Positions 35,513 through 45,074 are shown, counted from the first letter of the stretch. The stretch: 64,000 bases of DNA from OCS116 sp051531935 (GCA_051531935.1 JAOPTR010000016.1:372001-436000), one strand, 5' to 3'. A program made the numbers and translations. Notes: generated from the letters alone by a model not told the origin.

Positions 35513-36466
35513 ATGGATATCGATGACATTATGGCAACAAGTTTGAAATCTTATTCAAAAAAAATTGCCGACAACATTACGAAAGAGCATCCACTTTTTC
35601 ACATTCTCAAGAAAAAAGGCAATATGAATATCGCTGACGGCGGCACTTCTATTGTTGAAACTCTTGAAGTTAATCTCAACCAAACTGTTAAATGGTTTTC
35701 GGGTTATGAAACGCTTGATATTTCACCTTCTGAAATTCTTGCCGAAGCCGAATATGACTGGCGTCAGCTATCTGCCAACGTCACTTGGAGCGGCTTAGAC
35801 AAAATCAAGAATAGTGGCAAATCCCGCATTCACAATTTTGTCACTACCAAGATTAAAAATGCCGAAAAATCCATGCAGAACGAAATGGGCATGGCAGTTT
35901 TCTACAGCAACACAGAAAATGACGGCAAGTCTATTGGTGGTCTGCAGCATTTAATTAGCGACAATCCAGAAGTTGGCACAATTGGTGGCATTAATGCAGC
36001 CGATCACATCTGGTGGCGTAACCAAAAAGTCAGCGTGAACGGTTACACCGGTTCAGCAGCTTCAAAAGACACCATCGTTCAAGCCATGAACAAAATGGGT
36101 ATTGCCTGTAAGCGTGGTTCGGACAAAATAGATCTGATTTGTGCTGATGAGAACTTCTATTTGTTCTTCCTTGAGAGCATCCAAGAAAAGCAGCGTTTTA
36201 CTAATGCAAGTCTTGCAAAAGTTGGCTTTGAGACAGTGCGCCATTGGGGTTCTGGTGGTGATGTTTTCTATGACAGCGAATGCCCCGAAGATCATATGTA
36301 TTTCATCAATAGTGATTATATTCGTTTGCGCCCTGCAAAAGGTGTGAATTTCACTATGGGTGAAAAAGAAAAAGCACTTGGTCAAGATGCCTGGACACGC
36401 CCATTCATGTGGGCCGGCAATATGACCTGTTCTAACCGTGGCATGCAAGGTGTGTTGGTAGCTTAG
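35513..36466 (+). CDS. Major capsid protein
   Basis: A 317-residue coat protein, located after the scaffold. Sequence such as MATSLKSYSKKIADNITKEH and LEVNLNQTVKWFSGYETLDI near the N-terminus and the C-terminal WTRPFMWAGNMTCSNRGMQG are typical of HK97-fold coats of podoviruses infecting Proteobacteria. It has a GAAAGG ribosome-binding site about 10 bases upstream. It would form the head shell. Confidence 0.88.
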   Translation: MDIDDIMATSLKSYSKKIADNITKEHPLFHILKKKGNMNIADGGTSIVETLEVNLNQTVKWFSGYETLDISPSEILAEAEYDWRQLSANVTWSGLDKIKNSGKSRIHNFVTTKIKNAEKSMQNEMGMAVFYSNTENDGKSIGGLQHLISDNPEVGTIGGINAADHIWWRNQKVSVNGYTGSAASKDTIVQAMNKMGIACKRGSDKIDLICADENFYLFFLESIQEKQRFTNASLAKVGFETVRHWGSGGDVFYDSECPEDHMYFINSDYIRLRPAKGVNFTMGEKEKALGQDAWTRPFMWAGNMTCSNRGMQGVLVA

Positions 36467-36505
36467 GCTGCCAATCATTTTCATTTAATCAGAAAGTTAA
36501 AAAAA

Positions 36506-36766
36506 ATGAATGCTAACTACTCAACAACCGCGCTTGGTTTCAGTGACAAGCGCCGCACCACATTGAGCGAACACCAACTTGGTGCCGTGATGCGTGGTAA
36601 TAAAAACACCGTCTGGATTTATGTCCAAGCTAGCGAGGCTGTTACAGGCACTTGCACAGTAGACGGCAGTTTTGCCTTAACCGATGCCGCAGGAGCTTAC
36701 ACTGCAGCCGACCCTTTTAAATCGGGTGAATTTGGTTTTGTAAAGAAAACGGCAGGCGACATTTAG
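36506..36766 (+). CDS. Small head protein, possible decoration protein (86 aa)
   Basis: An 86-residue beta-rich protein directly after the coat gene, with LGAVMRGNKNTVWIYVQASE near residues 26-45. The same pattern (GxVVRGxxGxEWVYVQAS) occurs in proteins next to coat genes that probably decorate the capsid. A terminator hairpin follows. Confidence 0.6.
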   Translation: MNANYSTTALGFSDKRRTTLSEHQLGAVMRGNKNTVWIYVQASEAVTGTCTVDGSFALTDAAGAYTAADPFKSGEFGFVKKTAGDI

Positions 36767-36787
36767 TCCCTGTGAAATCAACTTATG

Positions 36788-36811
36788 GGCGGTCTTCGGG
36801 CTGCCTTTTTT
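36788..36811 (+). terminator. Terminator after coat/decoration genes
   Basis: GGCGGTC (36788-36794), TTCG loop, GGCTGCC (36799-36805), six T residues. The next gene's GGAG follows directly. The T run and SD share TTTTTTAATGGAGAA with hairpins at 43445 and 48326. Confidence 0.8.
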
Positions 36812-36826
36812 AATGGAGAATGTAGA

Positions 36827-37240
36827 ATGCCAAAATTCTATCCTGCAGCTAAAGAGCCGAATATTTCAGGCCGATTTAGCTTAATGTCTGTCGTCAATGC
36901 AAAAAAAAGCAAAGAGCAGAAAAAAACTGTCTATGAAAACGTTCTGGTTTGTGAGGCCAAGGCAGGCGGCAACAGCCGTGATGTTGAAGTTAAAATTGTC
37001 AGAGGCAAAATTGGTGAAAGTCTAAAAGATCGTTTTGCTGATGCGTGGGTCGCCTATGAAAATGGTGATGACGAAAAAGACGGCAATGCTTTTGATGAGG
37101 TAAAAAAAGACCTTACCGCCGCCAAATCAGCAAAGACCAAAGCCGAGAATAAGCTTGATGAAAAACAAGTCGAACTCCATGCGGCAAAGGCTGAAATTGA
37201 AGCTCTTAAAAAAGCCGCTAAGACACCAGAAGGCGAATAA
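36827..37240 (+). CDS. Phage structural protein with C-terminal coiled coil
   Basis: A 137-residue protein, basic in the middle, with a coiled coil of about 40 residues at the C-terminus (TAAKSAKTKAENKLDEKQVE, ELHAAKAEIEALKK). ATG 36827 has GGAG upstream right after a terminator. It lies between capsid and head-tail adaptor genes; the function is unknown. Confidence 0.6.
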   Translation: MPKFYPAAKEPNISGRFSLMSVVNAKKSKEQKKTVYENVLVCEAKAGGNSRDVEVKIVRGKIGESLKDRFADAWVAYENGDDEKDGNAFDEVKKDLTAAKSAKTKAENKLDEKQVELHAAKAEIEALKKAAKTPEGE

Positions 37241-37242
37241 AC

Positions 37243-37791
37243 ATGAATATATTGGAAATATGCGCTGAGGCGCTTAATCAAATCGGTGAAGCGTATATTC
37301 CCAATCCTCTAATTGGTGATAGCGACGAAGATGCAAAACAAATCACTGCATTGCTTAACCAAATTGGCCGCGACTTAGCCTCCGAAGATTTTAAAACCCT
37401 AGAACGCACCACCACTTTAAATTTAGTGTCTGGTACAGTTCTTTACGACCTCCCCGCTGACTTTGGACATTTTCCACATAGTGGCAAGACTGATGATTTC
37501 GCCAAGTATGGCAATAAGATTAGATTTAATGACGACTCAAAAACTGGCGACTTTGATCTTAAATATTATTCTAAGAATTTCTGCATTTCGAGTGATAGCA
37601 CAACCGAACGAAGTGCATTTGAAACTGACAATGACTTTCCTATAATTGATGAAGAATTATTCCTATTTGGCCTCAAATGGCAATGGAAAGCTGCCAAGGG
37701 TGATGAGTTTGCTATGGAGTTAGCAATGTATGACGGCGCTAAGAATAAGGCGTTGTTTAGAGACAGTAATGCGGGTGTGATATCCTTATGA
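37243..37791 (+). CDS. Head-tail adaptor (gp4-like)
   Basis: A 182-residue protein with helical start MNILEICAEALNQIGE and IGRDLASEDFKTLERTTTLN, as in adaptor proteins that dock under the portal (P22 gp4-like / gp6-like). It follows the coiled-coil gene by two bases and overlaps the nozzle gene by four. It probably seals packaged DNA. Confidence 0.7.
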   Translation: MNILEICAEALNQIGEAYIPNPLIGDSDEDAKQITALLNQIGRDLASEDFKTLERTTTLNLVSGTVLYDLPADFGHFPHSGKTDDFAKYGNKIRFNDDSKTGDFDLKYYSKNFCISSDSTTERSAFETDNDFPIIDEELFLFGLKWQWKAAKGDEFAMELAMYDGAKNKALFRDSNAGVISL

Positions 37792-39242
37792 CAAATTTAA
37801 GCCAACAGCGAATGCCTAAGTTAAAACAGGCAAGAATTGTTAAAATTCCTGCTCCGTTTGGTGGCATAAATGCGCGTGATGGCAATAACATTGAACCCAA
37901 CCAAGCTAGTTTATTGCTTAATTTCGTGCCAGAAAAAGGTTATTGCACTGTAAGACAGGGCTATAGTGAATTTTCAGAAATAAGTGTGAACTCAAAAGCG
38001 CTTATGAGTGTTGGCAATAGCTTAATCGCAATCTATGACAACAAAGCTTGTGAAATTGTACCAGGTGGAAACATTGAACTAGCATCAGGTCTTAATGAAG
38101 AATATTGGCAATCTGACACTTTCAATAATTATTTATTCGGCGTATCTGGCAATGATATTCCTTTTAAATTTGATGGCACTACATGGACTGATGCGGGTTT
38201 TACATATTCTGGGCTTGATGTTTCAACTCTAATTAATGTTGAGCAAGTACGTAACCGCATTTGGTTTACTGAAAAAGGCTCTGCTGATGCTTATTATGGC
38301 AGCGTTATGGCGATTACTGGCGCTTTGGGTAAATTTCAGTGTTCCCAACTCGTAGGCTCAAAACAGTTGTTGGCGATTGAGCAATATTCACAAGATGCCG
38401 GGGATGGATTTGACGATTACACCTGTTTTATTTTCGATACAGGCGAAATTCTACTTTATTCAGGTGACGTAACAACTTCACTTGCCTTGGTCGGTAAATA
38501 CCAAACATCAAAACCAATTGGTTATAATTGCACAGTCAAATTGGGTGGTGAAATACTCATTATCACCGAATTGGGAATTATACCGCTATCTCAGGCCATG
38601 ACCGCAATTGATATTGGCGCCATCCCCACATTCGGCCGCATTGCTCCTTTGATTTCAGAAGAAGCGGAAAGTGGATTATTCGGGTGGAGCGGTTTTGTTC
38701 ATGGTAACTTCATTTATTTTAAGACACCCAATAAGCAAATTGTTTTAAACACCCTTTCCAATGCTTGGACGATATTTGATTATCCGATGGCCGCTCATAC
38801 GGTTTTCGACGAGGCTGTTTACTTTGCGGATAACGACTTTTCCATTTGTGTAATTGGGGGGGTGAATGACAAAGAACAGCCTATTACACTTCGTTCTGAG
38901 GGCGCATTTATAAACCTGAACGATAGGGACAATAATTTCACCCATATATTGCCCGTCTTAACCGCCGAGGGGTTTGTTGCGGGTCGAATAGGCGTTCAGA
39001 CTGATTATTATAAAAAACCTCTCAGCGAGCCATACAGAGAGCTAATCTCTAGCCTTTCATCAACGGCTTGGGGCAGTGCATGGGGTAGCGCTTGGTCAAA
39101 CCGGTTGCGAAAACCTCGTGATAAATGGCTTTCGGCTCGAGGGCGTGGAAATACTGTTTCGACTGTATTTGAAATCGACGTTGTGGGCCAACAAGTGAGT
39201 TGGCATGAAACCAGATTGAAATTTAAGCGAGGCAGCAAATGA
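37788..39242 (+). CDS. Tail nozzle protein (P22 gp10-like)
   Basis: A 484-residue beta-rich protein with FGGINARDGNNIEPNQASLL followed by NFVPEKGYCTVRQGY near the N-terminus, the pattern of podovirus tail hub/nozzle proteins (bladed beta propeller). The rest has repeated short strands (FDGTTW, YYGSVMAI, and so on). It should form the tube end below the adaptor. Coupled by ATGA to genes on both sides. Confidence 0.75.
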   Translation: MTNLSQQRMPKLKQARIVKIPAPFGGINARDGNNIEPNQASLLLNFVPEKGYCTVRQGYSEFSEISVNSKALMSVGNSLIAIYDNKACEIVPGGNIELASGLNEEYWQSDTFNNYLFGVSGNDIPFKFDGTTWTDAGFTYSGLDVSTLINVEQVRNRIWFTEKGSADAYYGSVMAITGALGKFQCSQLVGSKQLLAIEQYSQDAGDGFDDYTCFIFDTGEILLYSGDVTTSLALVGKYQTSKPIGYNCTVKLGGEILIITELGIIPLSQAMTAIDIGAIPTFGRIAPLISEEAESGLFGWSGFVHGNFIYFKTPNKQIVLNTLSNAWTIFDYPMAAHTVFDEAVYFADNDFSICVIGGVNDKEQPITLRSEGAFINLNDRDNNFTHILPVLTAEGFVAGRIGVQTDYYKKPLSEPYRELISSLSSTAWGSAWGSAWSNRLRKPRDKWLSARGRGNTVSTVFEIDVVGQQVSWHETRLKFKRGSK

Positions 39243-39703
39243 GCTTAATCACTGTTCACGGCCAAGACGAAATGGTGGCAAATTTTGTCGGTGGTCAGAT
39301 TAAAAATAGCGTACCGCCAACAACTGGGTTTACGGCCATTGGCGTTGCTGAAACAATTGAAGGCACGAATGATGCCGTTTTGATCGCGGGATTTGTTTAT
39401 GTCGAATATCGTAGACCTATTGATGATTGGCCTGGCGATATTCAGGCATGGGTGGCAGTTGACGAAGCTCATCGGGGCAAATGGTTAAACCGCACTATTT
39501 TACGCAAGGTGTTTAGTTATCCATTTAATCAACTTGGCTGCAGCCGCATAAACACAAGCATTGCCAAAAACAATAAAGCCTCAAGAAAATTATGTTTAGC
39601 GCTTGGATTTGTCGAAGAAGGCAAGCAACGCCAAGCATACCCCAATAATGTAGATGGCATTTTATATGGAATGCTTAAATCTGAATGTAAATGGATAGGA
39701 TAA
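39239..39703 (+). CDS. GNAT-like acetyltransferase in the tail operon
   Basis: A 154-residue protein with a GNAT-type fold: a VLIAGFVYVEYRRP strand pair, the region WVAVDEAHRGKWLNRTILRK where acetyl-CoA would bind, and the RimJ/RimL-type NNKASRKLCLALGFVEEGK. It is coupled by ATGA overlap to the nozzle gene and precedes ejection-protein genes, so it is expressed with structural proteins and may modify a virion or host protein. Its acceptor is unknown. Confidence 0.75.
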   Translation: MSLITVHGQDEMVANFVGGQIKNSVPPTTGFTAIGVAETIEGTNDAVLIAGFVYVEYRRPIDDWPGDIQAWVAVDEAHRGKWLNRTILRKVFSYPFNQLGCSRINTSIAKNNKASRKLCLALGFVEEGKQRQAYPNNVDGILYGMLKSECKWIG

Positions 39704-39707
39704 AACC

Positions 39708-40556
39708 ATGGGAAAAACAGCACCGGAAGCGCCAGACCCAGAAGAAACTGCACAAGCGCAAAGCAAGTGGAATGTTACAACTGCCGAAAAGACAAAAGAC
39801 ATTAACGCGCATGATACATTTGGCCCCAACGGTTCTGTAACATGGCAACGTGACGAAAATGGCCGACCCATTAGCCAGACCACGAGTTTGAACCCTGAGT
39901 CTCAAAAGGCATTTGATGCTAATCAGGTATTGCGGACAAATTTAGCTACGAAAGCAACCGAGCTTTCAAACCAATTGCCTACTGAAAAATTTACCCTTGA
40001 TGGGCTGCCCGAGGCGGGTGGTAATGTTTCGGTTAAAAACACAGACCATATTGCTGATGCACAATATAACCGATTTATGAGCCTTGCAAAGCCGCAATTT
40101 GACAAGCAAAACAACGACAATAATGTGATGCTATCTGATCGTGGTATTCCCTTGGGTTCTGAGATTTCAGATGGTGAAAGAAACCGTGTTGCCACAGGCC
40201 AAAACGAAGCAACGAGCCGCGCCGGTTGGGATGCTATTTTGAGCGCAGGACAAGAACAGAGCCGTCAGTTTGGGCTTGATATGGGTATAGAGCAACGACA
40301 AGACCAAATCAGGGGCAATGCGTTATCTGATAGGCTTTTAGAGCGTAGTCAGCCATTTAATGAGCTTAGCTCTTATGTGAGTGGGCAGCCATTAATTAAC
40401 ACGCCTCAAGGCAGTAATACGGGTAACGTGAACATTGGCTCACCTGATTATCAGGGGTTAGTGCAGAATAAATATACCGCCGATCTTGAAGCGCACAATA
40501 AAGCTCAGCAAGATTTTTGGGGTGGGCTTTTGGGTGGCGCAAGTCTCTTTTTATAG
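39708..40556 (+). CDS. Internal virion / ejection protein candidate
   Basis: A 282-residue protein with a proline- and glutamate-rich start (TAPEAPDPEETAQAQSKWNV), Asn/Gln-rich middle and a hydrophobic C-terminus (DFWGGLLGGASLFL). This layout is common for small proteins before ejection proteins in podovirus genomes. It has no enzymatic motif. Confidence 0.6.
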   Translation: MGKTAPEAPDPEETAQAQSKWNVTTAEKTKDINAHDTFGPNGSVTWQRDENGRPISQTTSLNPESQKAFDANQVLRTNLATKATELSNQLPTEKFTLDGLPEAGGNVSVKNTDHIADAQYNRFMSLAKPQFDKQNNDNNVMLSDRGIPLGSEISDGERNRVATGQNEATSRAGWDAILSAGQEQSRQFGLDMGIEQRQDQIRGNALSDRLLERSQPFNELSSYVSGQPLINTPQGSNTGNVNIGSPDYQGLVQNKYTADLEAHNKAQQDFWGGLLGGASLFL

Positions 40557-40563
40557 GTGAATT

Positions 40564-42381
40564 ATGAGCAATAAGAACAATTTCATAAACCAGTTCATGC
40601 CATTTGCACAAGAACAAGGACAGCGCCTAGGTTTAGACCCACGCTTAATTTTGGCTCAAAGTGCTATCGAAACAGGTTGGGGTAAAAAAGCTCCTGACAA
40701 CAACTATTTTGGTATTAAATCGCACGGCCAAAAAGGCGGTCAAACATTTGGAACTCATGAGTTCATCAATGGCAAGCGGGTCAATATATCTGATAGTTTT
40801 CGGGGGTATGGCTCTGCAAAAGATAGTTTTGCGGGTTATGGTGACTTTTTGACCAAAAACAAACGATACCAACGCATGTTAGGCTCAAAAGGGCTTGATG
40901 CTCAATTGTCCGCCCTTGGCGCTTCTGGTTATGCCACCGACCCCAATTATGCAGCTAAAGTTGGCTCCATTGCGCGAAACATGCCGCAAGTCGCAGGATT
41001 TTCTCCATCACAATCACATGAAACCAACACCGTGCCGCCGGCAATGCAGGAAGGACAGAATATGCAACAAACAATGTCACAGCCACAACGAAACCCGATG
41101 CAGGGGATTATTGATGCGCTCCAAGGCAACAAAAGCGGTGAAGCCCTGCCCGACCCGAATTATACGAGCAAACTTGCCGACCAACTCATGAACGGTGCGA
41201 CAGCCACACCGGTTGCAGGAAATTTTGATGGTATTGGCCGCTTAGCCATGATGTTAAGTGGTGGCATGAAGCGTGGGCAGTATGAGGATGATTTGAAGCG
41301 ACAAAAGATTGAAAAATCCGCCCTTGCCGATGCCGTAATGGGCAAGAAGCAAGCATATGTAAATGCCAATGGTGGAGAACATGCTCAAGGATTAGCAAAT
41401 GGTGGTTTTATTGATGAGGCTTTTGCCTACACGAACGCCAACAATACACCCAAAATGCTACAACAACGCGAGCAAACACAATATGACCGTGGCCGTGATG
41501 GTATTCAAGATGGTAGAAATGATGCCGCTGACGCGTTGGCGCAAGACAAATTCACCGAAACGCAAAGCCAAAATGTAATTGGGAATGAGCGGAACACCAA
41601 CATAGATGCACTTAGTCGGGAGAAGTTTACGCACAAGCAACAGCAAGACGCTATTCCAGAACCGCGCACAACTTCAAAAGCCGGCGATGGATATTTGTAT
41701 TATGATGATGATAAAACTCGAGCATTCCCAGATGTTGTGAAGCCGCCTTCTAAATCACTCGTGACTGTAAATAATGCAAGTGAAAGTGCTTTTAACAAGG
41801 AAAGTGGTAAAAATTATGCTCAGGAAGATGCTGATTACAGGTCTTTTGCTAAAAAAGCTCGTGGGTTGAATGCCAAGTTAAATACACTTGAGGAAACCTT
41901 GTCTAATCCAAATTTCATCACAGGAGTTAGCCAAGGTGCAGGCGGGCAAGCGCTAAATCAACTTAAGGCTTTGGCCTCAACAATTGTTCCAGGGGTAAAA
42001 TTTGATGGCGTTGCAGACGCCGATGTAGCAAGAACCATTTCACGCGAACTAGCCTTATCGTTTAAAGACCAGATGCCCGGCCCCATGTCTGACGCTGACC
42101 GAAATTTCTTAAACAGCATGGCAGCGGGTGAGGTAAATACACCAGAAGCCAACGCCAAGCTTATTGAAATGTACAGAGCTAGAAACAAAATATCTATAGA
42201 TATGGATAGATTAGCGGGTTCATATGTTCGTGAACACGGCCAATTAGACCGTGGTTTTGATGAGGTTTCGAATAAGTATTACACTGACAATGGCATTAGC
42301 TTATATGGCGACATGCCGAATACTGGCGATACTCGAAAAAACCTACAGTTGGTTGATGGAATTGAAATTTGGGAAGATTAA
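40564..42381 (+). CDS. Ejection protein with N-terminal glucosaminidase domain
   Basis: A 605-residue protein. Residues about 1-145 are a FlgJ-like glucosaminidase domain (LGLDPRLILAQSAIETGWGK with catalytic Glu36, NNYFGIKS, then RGYGSAKDSFAGYGDFLTK), which would locally open peptidoglycan during DNA entry. The rest is a long helical, Gln/Asp-rich region as in podovirus internal virion proteins. It closes this segment of the late operon. Confidence 0.85.
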   Translation: MSNKNNFINQFMPFAQEQGQRLGLDPRLILAQSAIETGWGKKAPDNNYFGIKSHGQKGGQTFGTHEFINGKRVNISDSFRGYGSAKDSFAGYGDFLTKNKRYQRMLGSKGLDAQLSALGASGYATDPNYAAKVGSIARNMPQVAGFSPSQSHETNTVPPAMQEGQNMQQTMSQPQRNPMQGIIDALQGNKSGEALPDPNYTSKLADQLMNGATATPVAGNFDGIGRLAMMLSGGMKRGQYEDDLKRQKIEKSALADAVMGKKQAYVNANGGEHAQGLANGGFIDEAFAYTNANNTPKMLQQREQTQYDRGRDGIQDGRNDAADALAQDKFTETQSQNVIGNERNTNIDALSREKFTHKQQQDAIPEPRTTSKAGDGYLYYDDDKTRAFPDVVKPPSKSLVTVNNASESAFNKESGKNYAQEDADYRSFAKKARGLNAKLNTLEETLSNPNFITGVSQGAGGQALNQLKALASTIVPGVKFDGVADADVARTISRELALSFKDQMPGPMSDADRNFLNSMAAGEVNTPEANAKLIEMYRARNKISIDMDRLAGSYVREHGQLDRGFDEVSNKYYTDNGISLYGDMPNTGDTRKNLQLVDGIEIWED

Positions 42382-42545
42382 TCAGCGAAAGGTGCGACTA
42401 TATAGGTGAGAATACCTAGGATGAAACTAGGAAAAAAGGCTATTATTAAGAACCCAGATTGGAAATCTTCACCTGGCCCAATTATCCAACTGGCCGCCCA
42501 AAGGAGCGCGAGTAACCATAGTGCTTTGAAGGTTCTGTTTAGCAT
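42378..42545 (-). CDS. Small membrane protein (55 aa), uncertain
   Basis: Minus-strand frame coding two hydrophobic helices (about residues 6-20 and 27-50) separated by GPGEDFQSG. Its end overlaps the ejection-protein stop by four bases. It lies downstream of the terminator that follows the PemK-like gene and has no good ribosome-binding site, so it may be a chance frame; an in-frame extension reaches 42635 but contains the terminator hairpin. Confidence 0.4.
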   Translation of the reverse strand: MLNRTFKALWLLALLWAASWIIGPGEDFQSGFLIIAFFPSFILGILTYIVAPFAD

Positions 42546-42594
42546 GGAGTATATATAAGGGGTATTGGTGAGGAATTCAACCTTAGAATAACAA

Positions 42595-42620
42595 AGCCCC
42601 GCAGAAGCGGGGCTCGAACA
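42595..42620 (-). terminator. Terminator of the PemK-like gene
   Basis: AGCCCCGC and GCGGGGCT form a perfect 8-bp stem (42595-42602, 42607-42614) around a four-base loop; on the minus strand it leads into TTGTTATT. About 170 bases separate it from the PemK-like stop at 42786, with no gene seen between. Confidence 0.75.
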
Positions 42621-42785
42621 GTAATGTTTATTCAAGACTATCGGTCAACTTGTTATCGTTAGTTTGATAATCTGCCTAGTAATCTAGGTCTTAAGCCAGA
42701 CGAACTGGATACAAGGCTAATATAGGTATTACATCATTTATTTGCAACTTATTTTAAATTCTAATTGTAATTTATTACCGCTCGG

Positions 42786-43175
42786 TTAATCAATAAGCCC
42801 TAAACCATAACGCATAGCAAGCATCACCCCATCCAAATCTTCTGTTGATAGTTGTGGCGTTACGTATCGCCTTCGTCCAACTTTAATTGCGTCCAACCGC
42901 TTCATGCTAACCGTTGTAACCATATCAGCCTTTGCCCAGCACGTAAGCTCATCGTCTTCCTCTGGATGGTAATTAATAGTGAGTCTATAAACATAATCAA
43001 CATCATGTAGTGGAGCCGTTGTACTGAGAGGTACAATTGTCGCAAGCCCGTTGCGGTGAGGCAATCTCGGGGCAACAATTACCACGGGTCTTTTTTTAAC
43101 CATTTCGGGTTCGGAGAATCCTTTAAAGTCACAATTATAAATTTGACCTTTTCGTGGTGGGTATCGCAACGCCAT
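42786..43175 (-). CDS. Orphan PemK/MazF-like toxin-family protein
   Basis: A 129-residue protein of the PemK/MazF growth-inhibitor fold (sequence-specific endoribonucleases in known members). Seen: RKGQIYNCDFKGFSEPEMVK, KRPVVIVAPR (the RPVVVIS strand), then GLATIVPLSTTAP and CWAKADMV. No antitoxin gene is adjacent on either side. Similar solo proteins occur in alphaproteobacterial genomes and phages. It is on the strand opposite to the late genes with its own terminator, so it may be expressed in the lysogen. Confidence 0.8.
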   Translation of the reverse strand: MALRYPPRKGQIYNCDFKGFSEPEMVKKRPVVIVAPRLPHRNGLATIVPLSTTAPLHDVDYVYRLTINYHPEEDDELTCWAKADMVTTVSMKRLDAIKVGRRRYVTPQLSTEDLDGVMLAMRYGLGLID

Positions 43176-43444
43176 AAACTTCTAACCAAGTTGTTAAGTA
43201 AGGCCGCAACGTTACCAAGCAACTCTATGAACACGCAAGTAAAAACTCCGCCGAGGCGCACAAAATATTTTTTTTGGAATTATCAACATGCACGAGCCGC
43301 GTGTTTTTATAGATTGTCAAAAAAAATCACTTGTATAAAAACAATAACTTGACCTTCTACCAAAAGATGCCTTCGAGTTAAAAGTAAACAAATGCAGAAC
43401 ACAAGCCGCCTCACAGCGACTTTTTTAATGAACATCACACACTC
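43176..43444. other. Intergenic stretch before the second virion segment
   Basis: About 270 bases with no accepted gene. It must contain the promoter of the minus-strand PemK-like gene. A short minus-strand frame at 43079-43261 (not an antitoxin) overlaps the toxin gene in another frame and was not accepted. Confidence 0.4.
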
Positions 43445-43469
43445 AAGGAGGCTTCGGCCTCCTTTTTTA
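43445..43469 (+). terminator. Terminator before the second ejection-protein gene
   Basis: AAGGAGGC (43445-43452), TTCG, GCCTCCTT (43457-43464) in a perfect 8-bp stem and a T run, followed at once by AATGGAGAA and the ATG at 43482. Confidence 0.85.
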
Positions 43470-43481
43470 ATGGAGAAATGA

Positions 43482-45053
43482 ATGCCGATATTTAATTTAA
43501 AAGACGCAAACGGCAAAATTTTTAAGCTTGAAGCGCCAGATCAACAATCTGCTATAGCTGCATTCAAGAAATTCACGACACAACAAGCCAATAACCAACC
43601 CTCAATCGAAGGCCATGTCCAACAAGGCATGAGCGGCTTAAACGAGGGGATTGCAGCTTTACCTAATATGCTAATGGATGGCTCAAACTGGATTGCCGAA
43701 AAAACAGGTCTATATGATTTGTTAGGTGATGGCACACGACCAGAGCCGATGAGCCAAAAAGTCAACCGTAGTATGCAGGATATTGGATTTACGAAGCCTC
43801 CATCACAACACGCAAGCGAGCAATTTGTTCGACGTATTGGGCAAGAAGTTGGTGGCTCAGTTATCCCTGGCGCCGGCATGATTGGTGCGGGTGCAAAAGT
43901 CGGTGGTAAAGCCTTAAATACTGGCGGCAATGCTTTGTCTCGTGGCTTGACCGATATGTCGAAATCTTCCTTTGATGATCTTGGGAAGTTCATAGGTACT
44001 GAGACAGCAACTTCTGTCGGCTCAGGTGTTGGTGCAGCTACTGCTCAACAAGTTGCGCCTGACAGTCAATTAGCTGAATTTGTGGGACAAGTCTTGGGCG
44101 GTGGTTCGGTGGTGGGAGCGCAAACCGCGATAACAAAAAAACAGGCTACGCGGCAATACCGAAAAGACGCACCAAGCACGGACGATTTAAAGGATATGAC
44201 CAGTGAGGCTTATAACAAAATTGATGACCTTGATGTGGTGTATAATAAACAGTCAACACAGCGATTAGCAGATGATATGGACGCAGCATTACAAGAGGAA
44301 TTAATTGACAAGGACATAACGCCCAAAGCAACCAAAGTTAATGAGAAAATTAAGGACATTGGAGGCAGTGAGCGCAAATTCATGGAACTTGAAAATATCC
44401 GAAAATTAGCAAGACGAGCCGTTGCCAATAGTGCGGATGGTGGTGAGCAACATTTGGGTAAAGTAATATTAGAGATATTGGACGACTTTCAAGCTACAGC
44501 AACTGCTAAAGACGTTTCAAAAGGTAACGCTGAAGTAGCATCATCAACAATTAATGATGCTCGAAAATTAAACACCCGATACAATAAAGCCAAAAACTAC
44601 GACCGCATGATGGAAAAGGCGGAAAATGCTAAAAGCGGGTTCGACACAGGCATGGATAGCCAAGTTCGAAGCATGTTGAATAGTGATAAACGTAGCCGCT
44701 TCAACAGCCCCGAAGAAACTAAGCAATACAAAAAAATCTTAGACGGAACGGTTGGGCAAAAAATATTGAAAAACATTGGGGCATTTGCTCCAAACGCCGG
44801 CGTTTTTCGAGGCATTGCTCATGGTGCTATGTTTGCTTCTAACCCCGTTCTTGGAGTTCCACTTGCGCTCGGAACATCAGGAGCAAGAGCGGGAGCGTCG
44901 AAGCTCGCAACTAATAAAGTACAATTGCTCGGAGACATGTTGAGATCAGGCAAACCTTTGCCAAAATCAAAGTTTACCAACTCACAAATAGCAGCTTTAA
45001 TTGCACATTTAACCAGCAATACAGCCCAACCCCAAAATCATGAACGAAACTAA
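43482..45053 (+). CDS. Internal virion / ejection-like protein
   Basis: A 523-residue protein with a Gly-rich central region (about residues 125-220: GGSVIPGAGMIGAGAKVGGK, TATSVGSGVGAATAQQV) that could insert into membranes and a helical, charged C-terminal half. Similar layouts occur in DNA-ejection proteins of podoviruses. It has its own SD right after a hairpin terminator. Confidence 0.6.
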   Translation: MPIFNLKDANGKIFKLEAPDQQSAIAAFKKFTTQQANNQPSIEGHVQQGMSGLNEGIAALPNMLMDGSNWIAEKTGLYDLLGDGTRPEPMSQKVNRSMQDIGFTKPPSQHASEQFVRRIGQEVGGSVIPGAGMIGAGAKVGGKALNTGGNALSRGLTDMSKSSFDDLGKFIGTETATSVGSGVGAATAQQVAPDSQLAEFVGQVLGGGSVVGAQTAITKKQATRQYRKDAPSTDDLKDMTSEAYNKIDDLDVVYNKQSTQRLADDMDAALQEELIDKDITPKATKVNEKIKDIGGSERKFMELENIRKLARRAVANSADGGEQHLGKVILEILDDFQATATAKDVSKGNAEVASSTINDARKLNTRYNKAKNYDRMMEKAENAKSGFDTGMDSQVRSMLNSDKRSRFNSPEETKQYKKILDGTVGQKILKNIGAFAPNAGVFRGIAHGAMFASNPVLGVPLALGTSGARAGASKLATNKVQLLGDMLRSGKPLPKSKFTNSQIAALIAHLTSNTAQPQNHERN

Positions 45054-45074
45054 TGACACGATAATGATATGTGC

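Noticed and set aside
43079..43261. 60-residue minus-strand frame as antitoxin of the PemK-like protein
   Set aside because: It overlaps the toxin start in another frame and has no DNA-binding or acidic antitoxin character.
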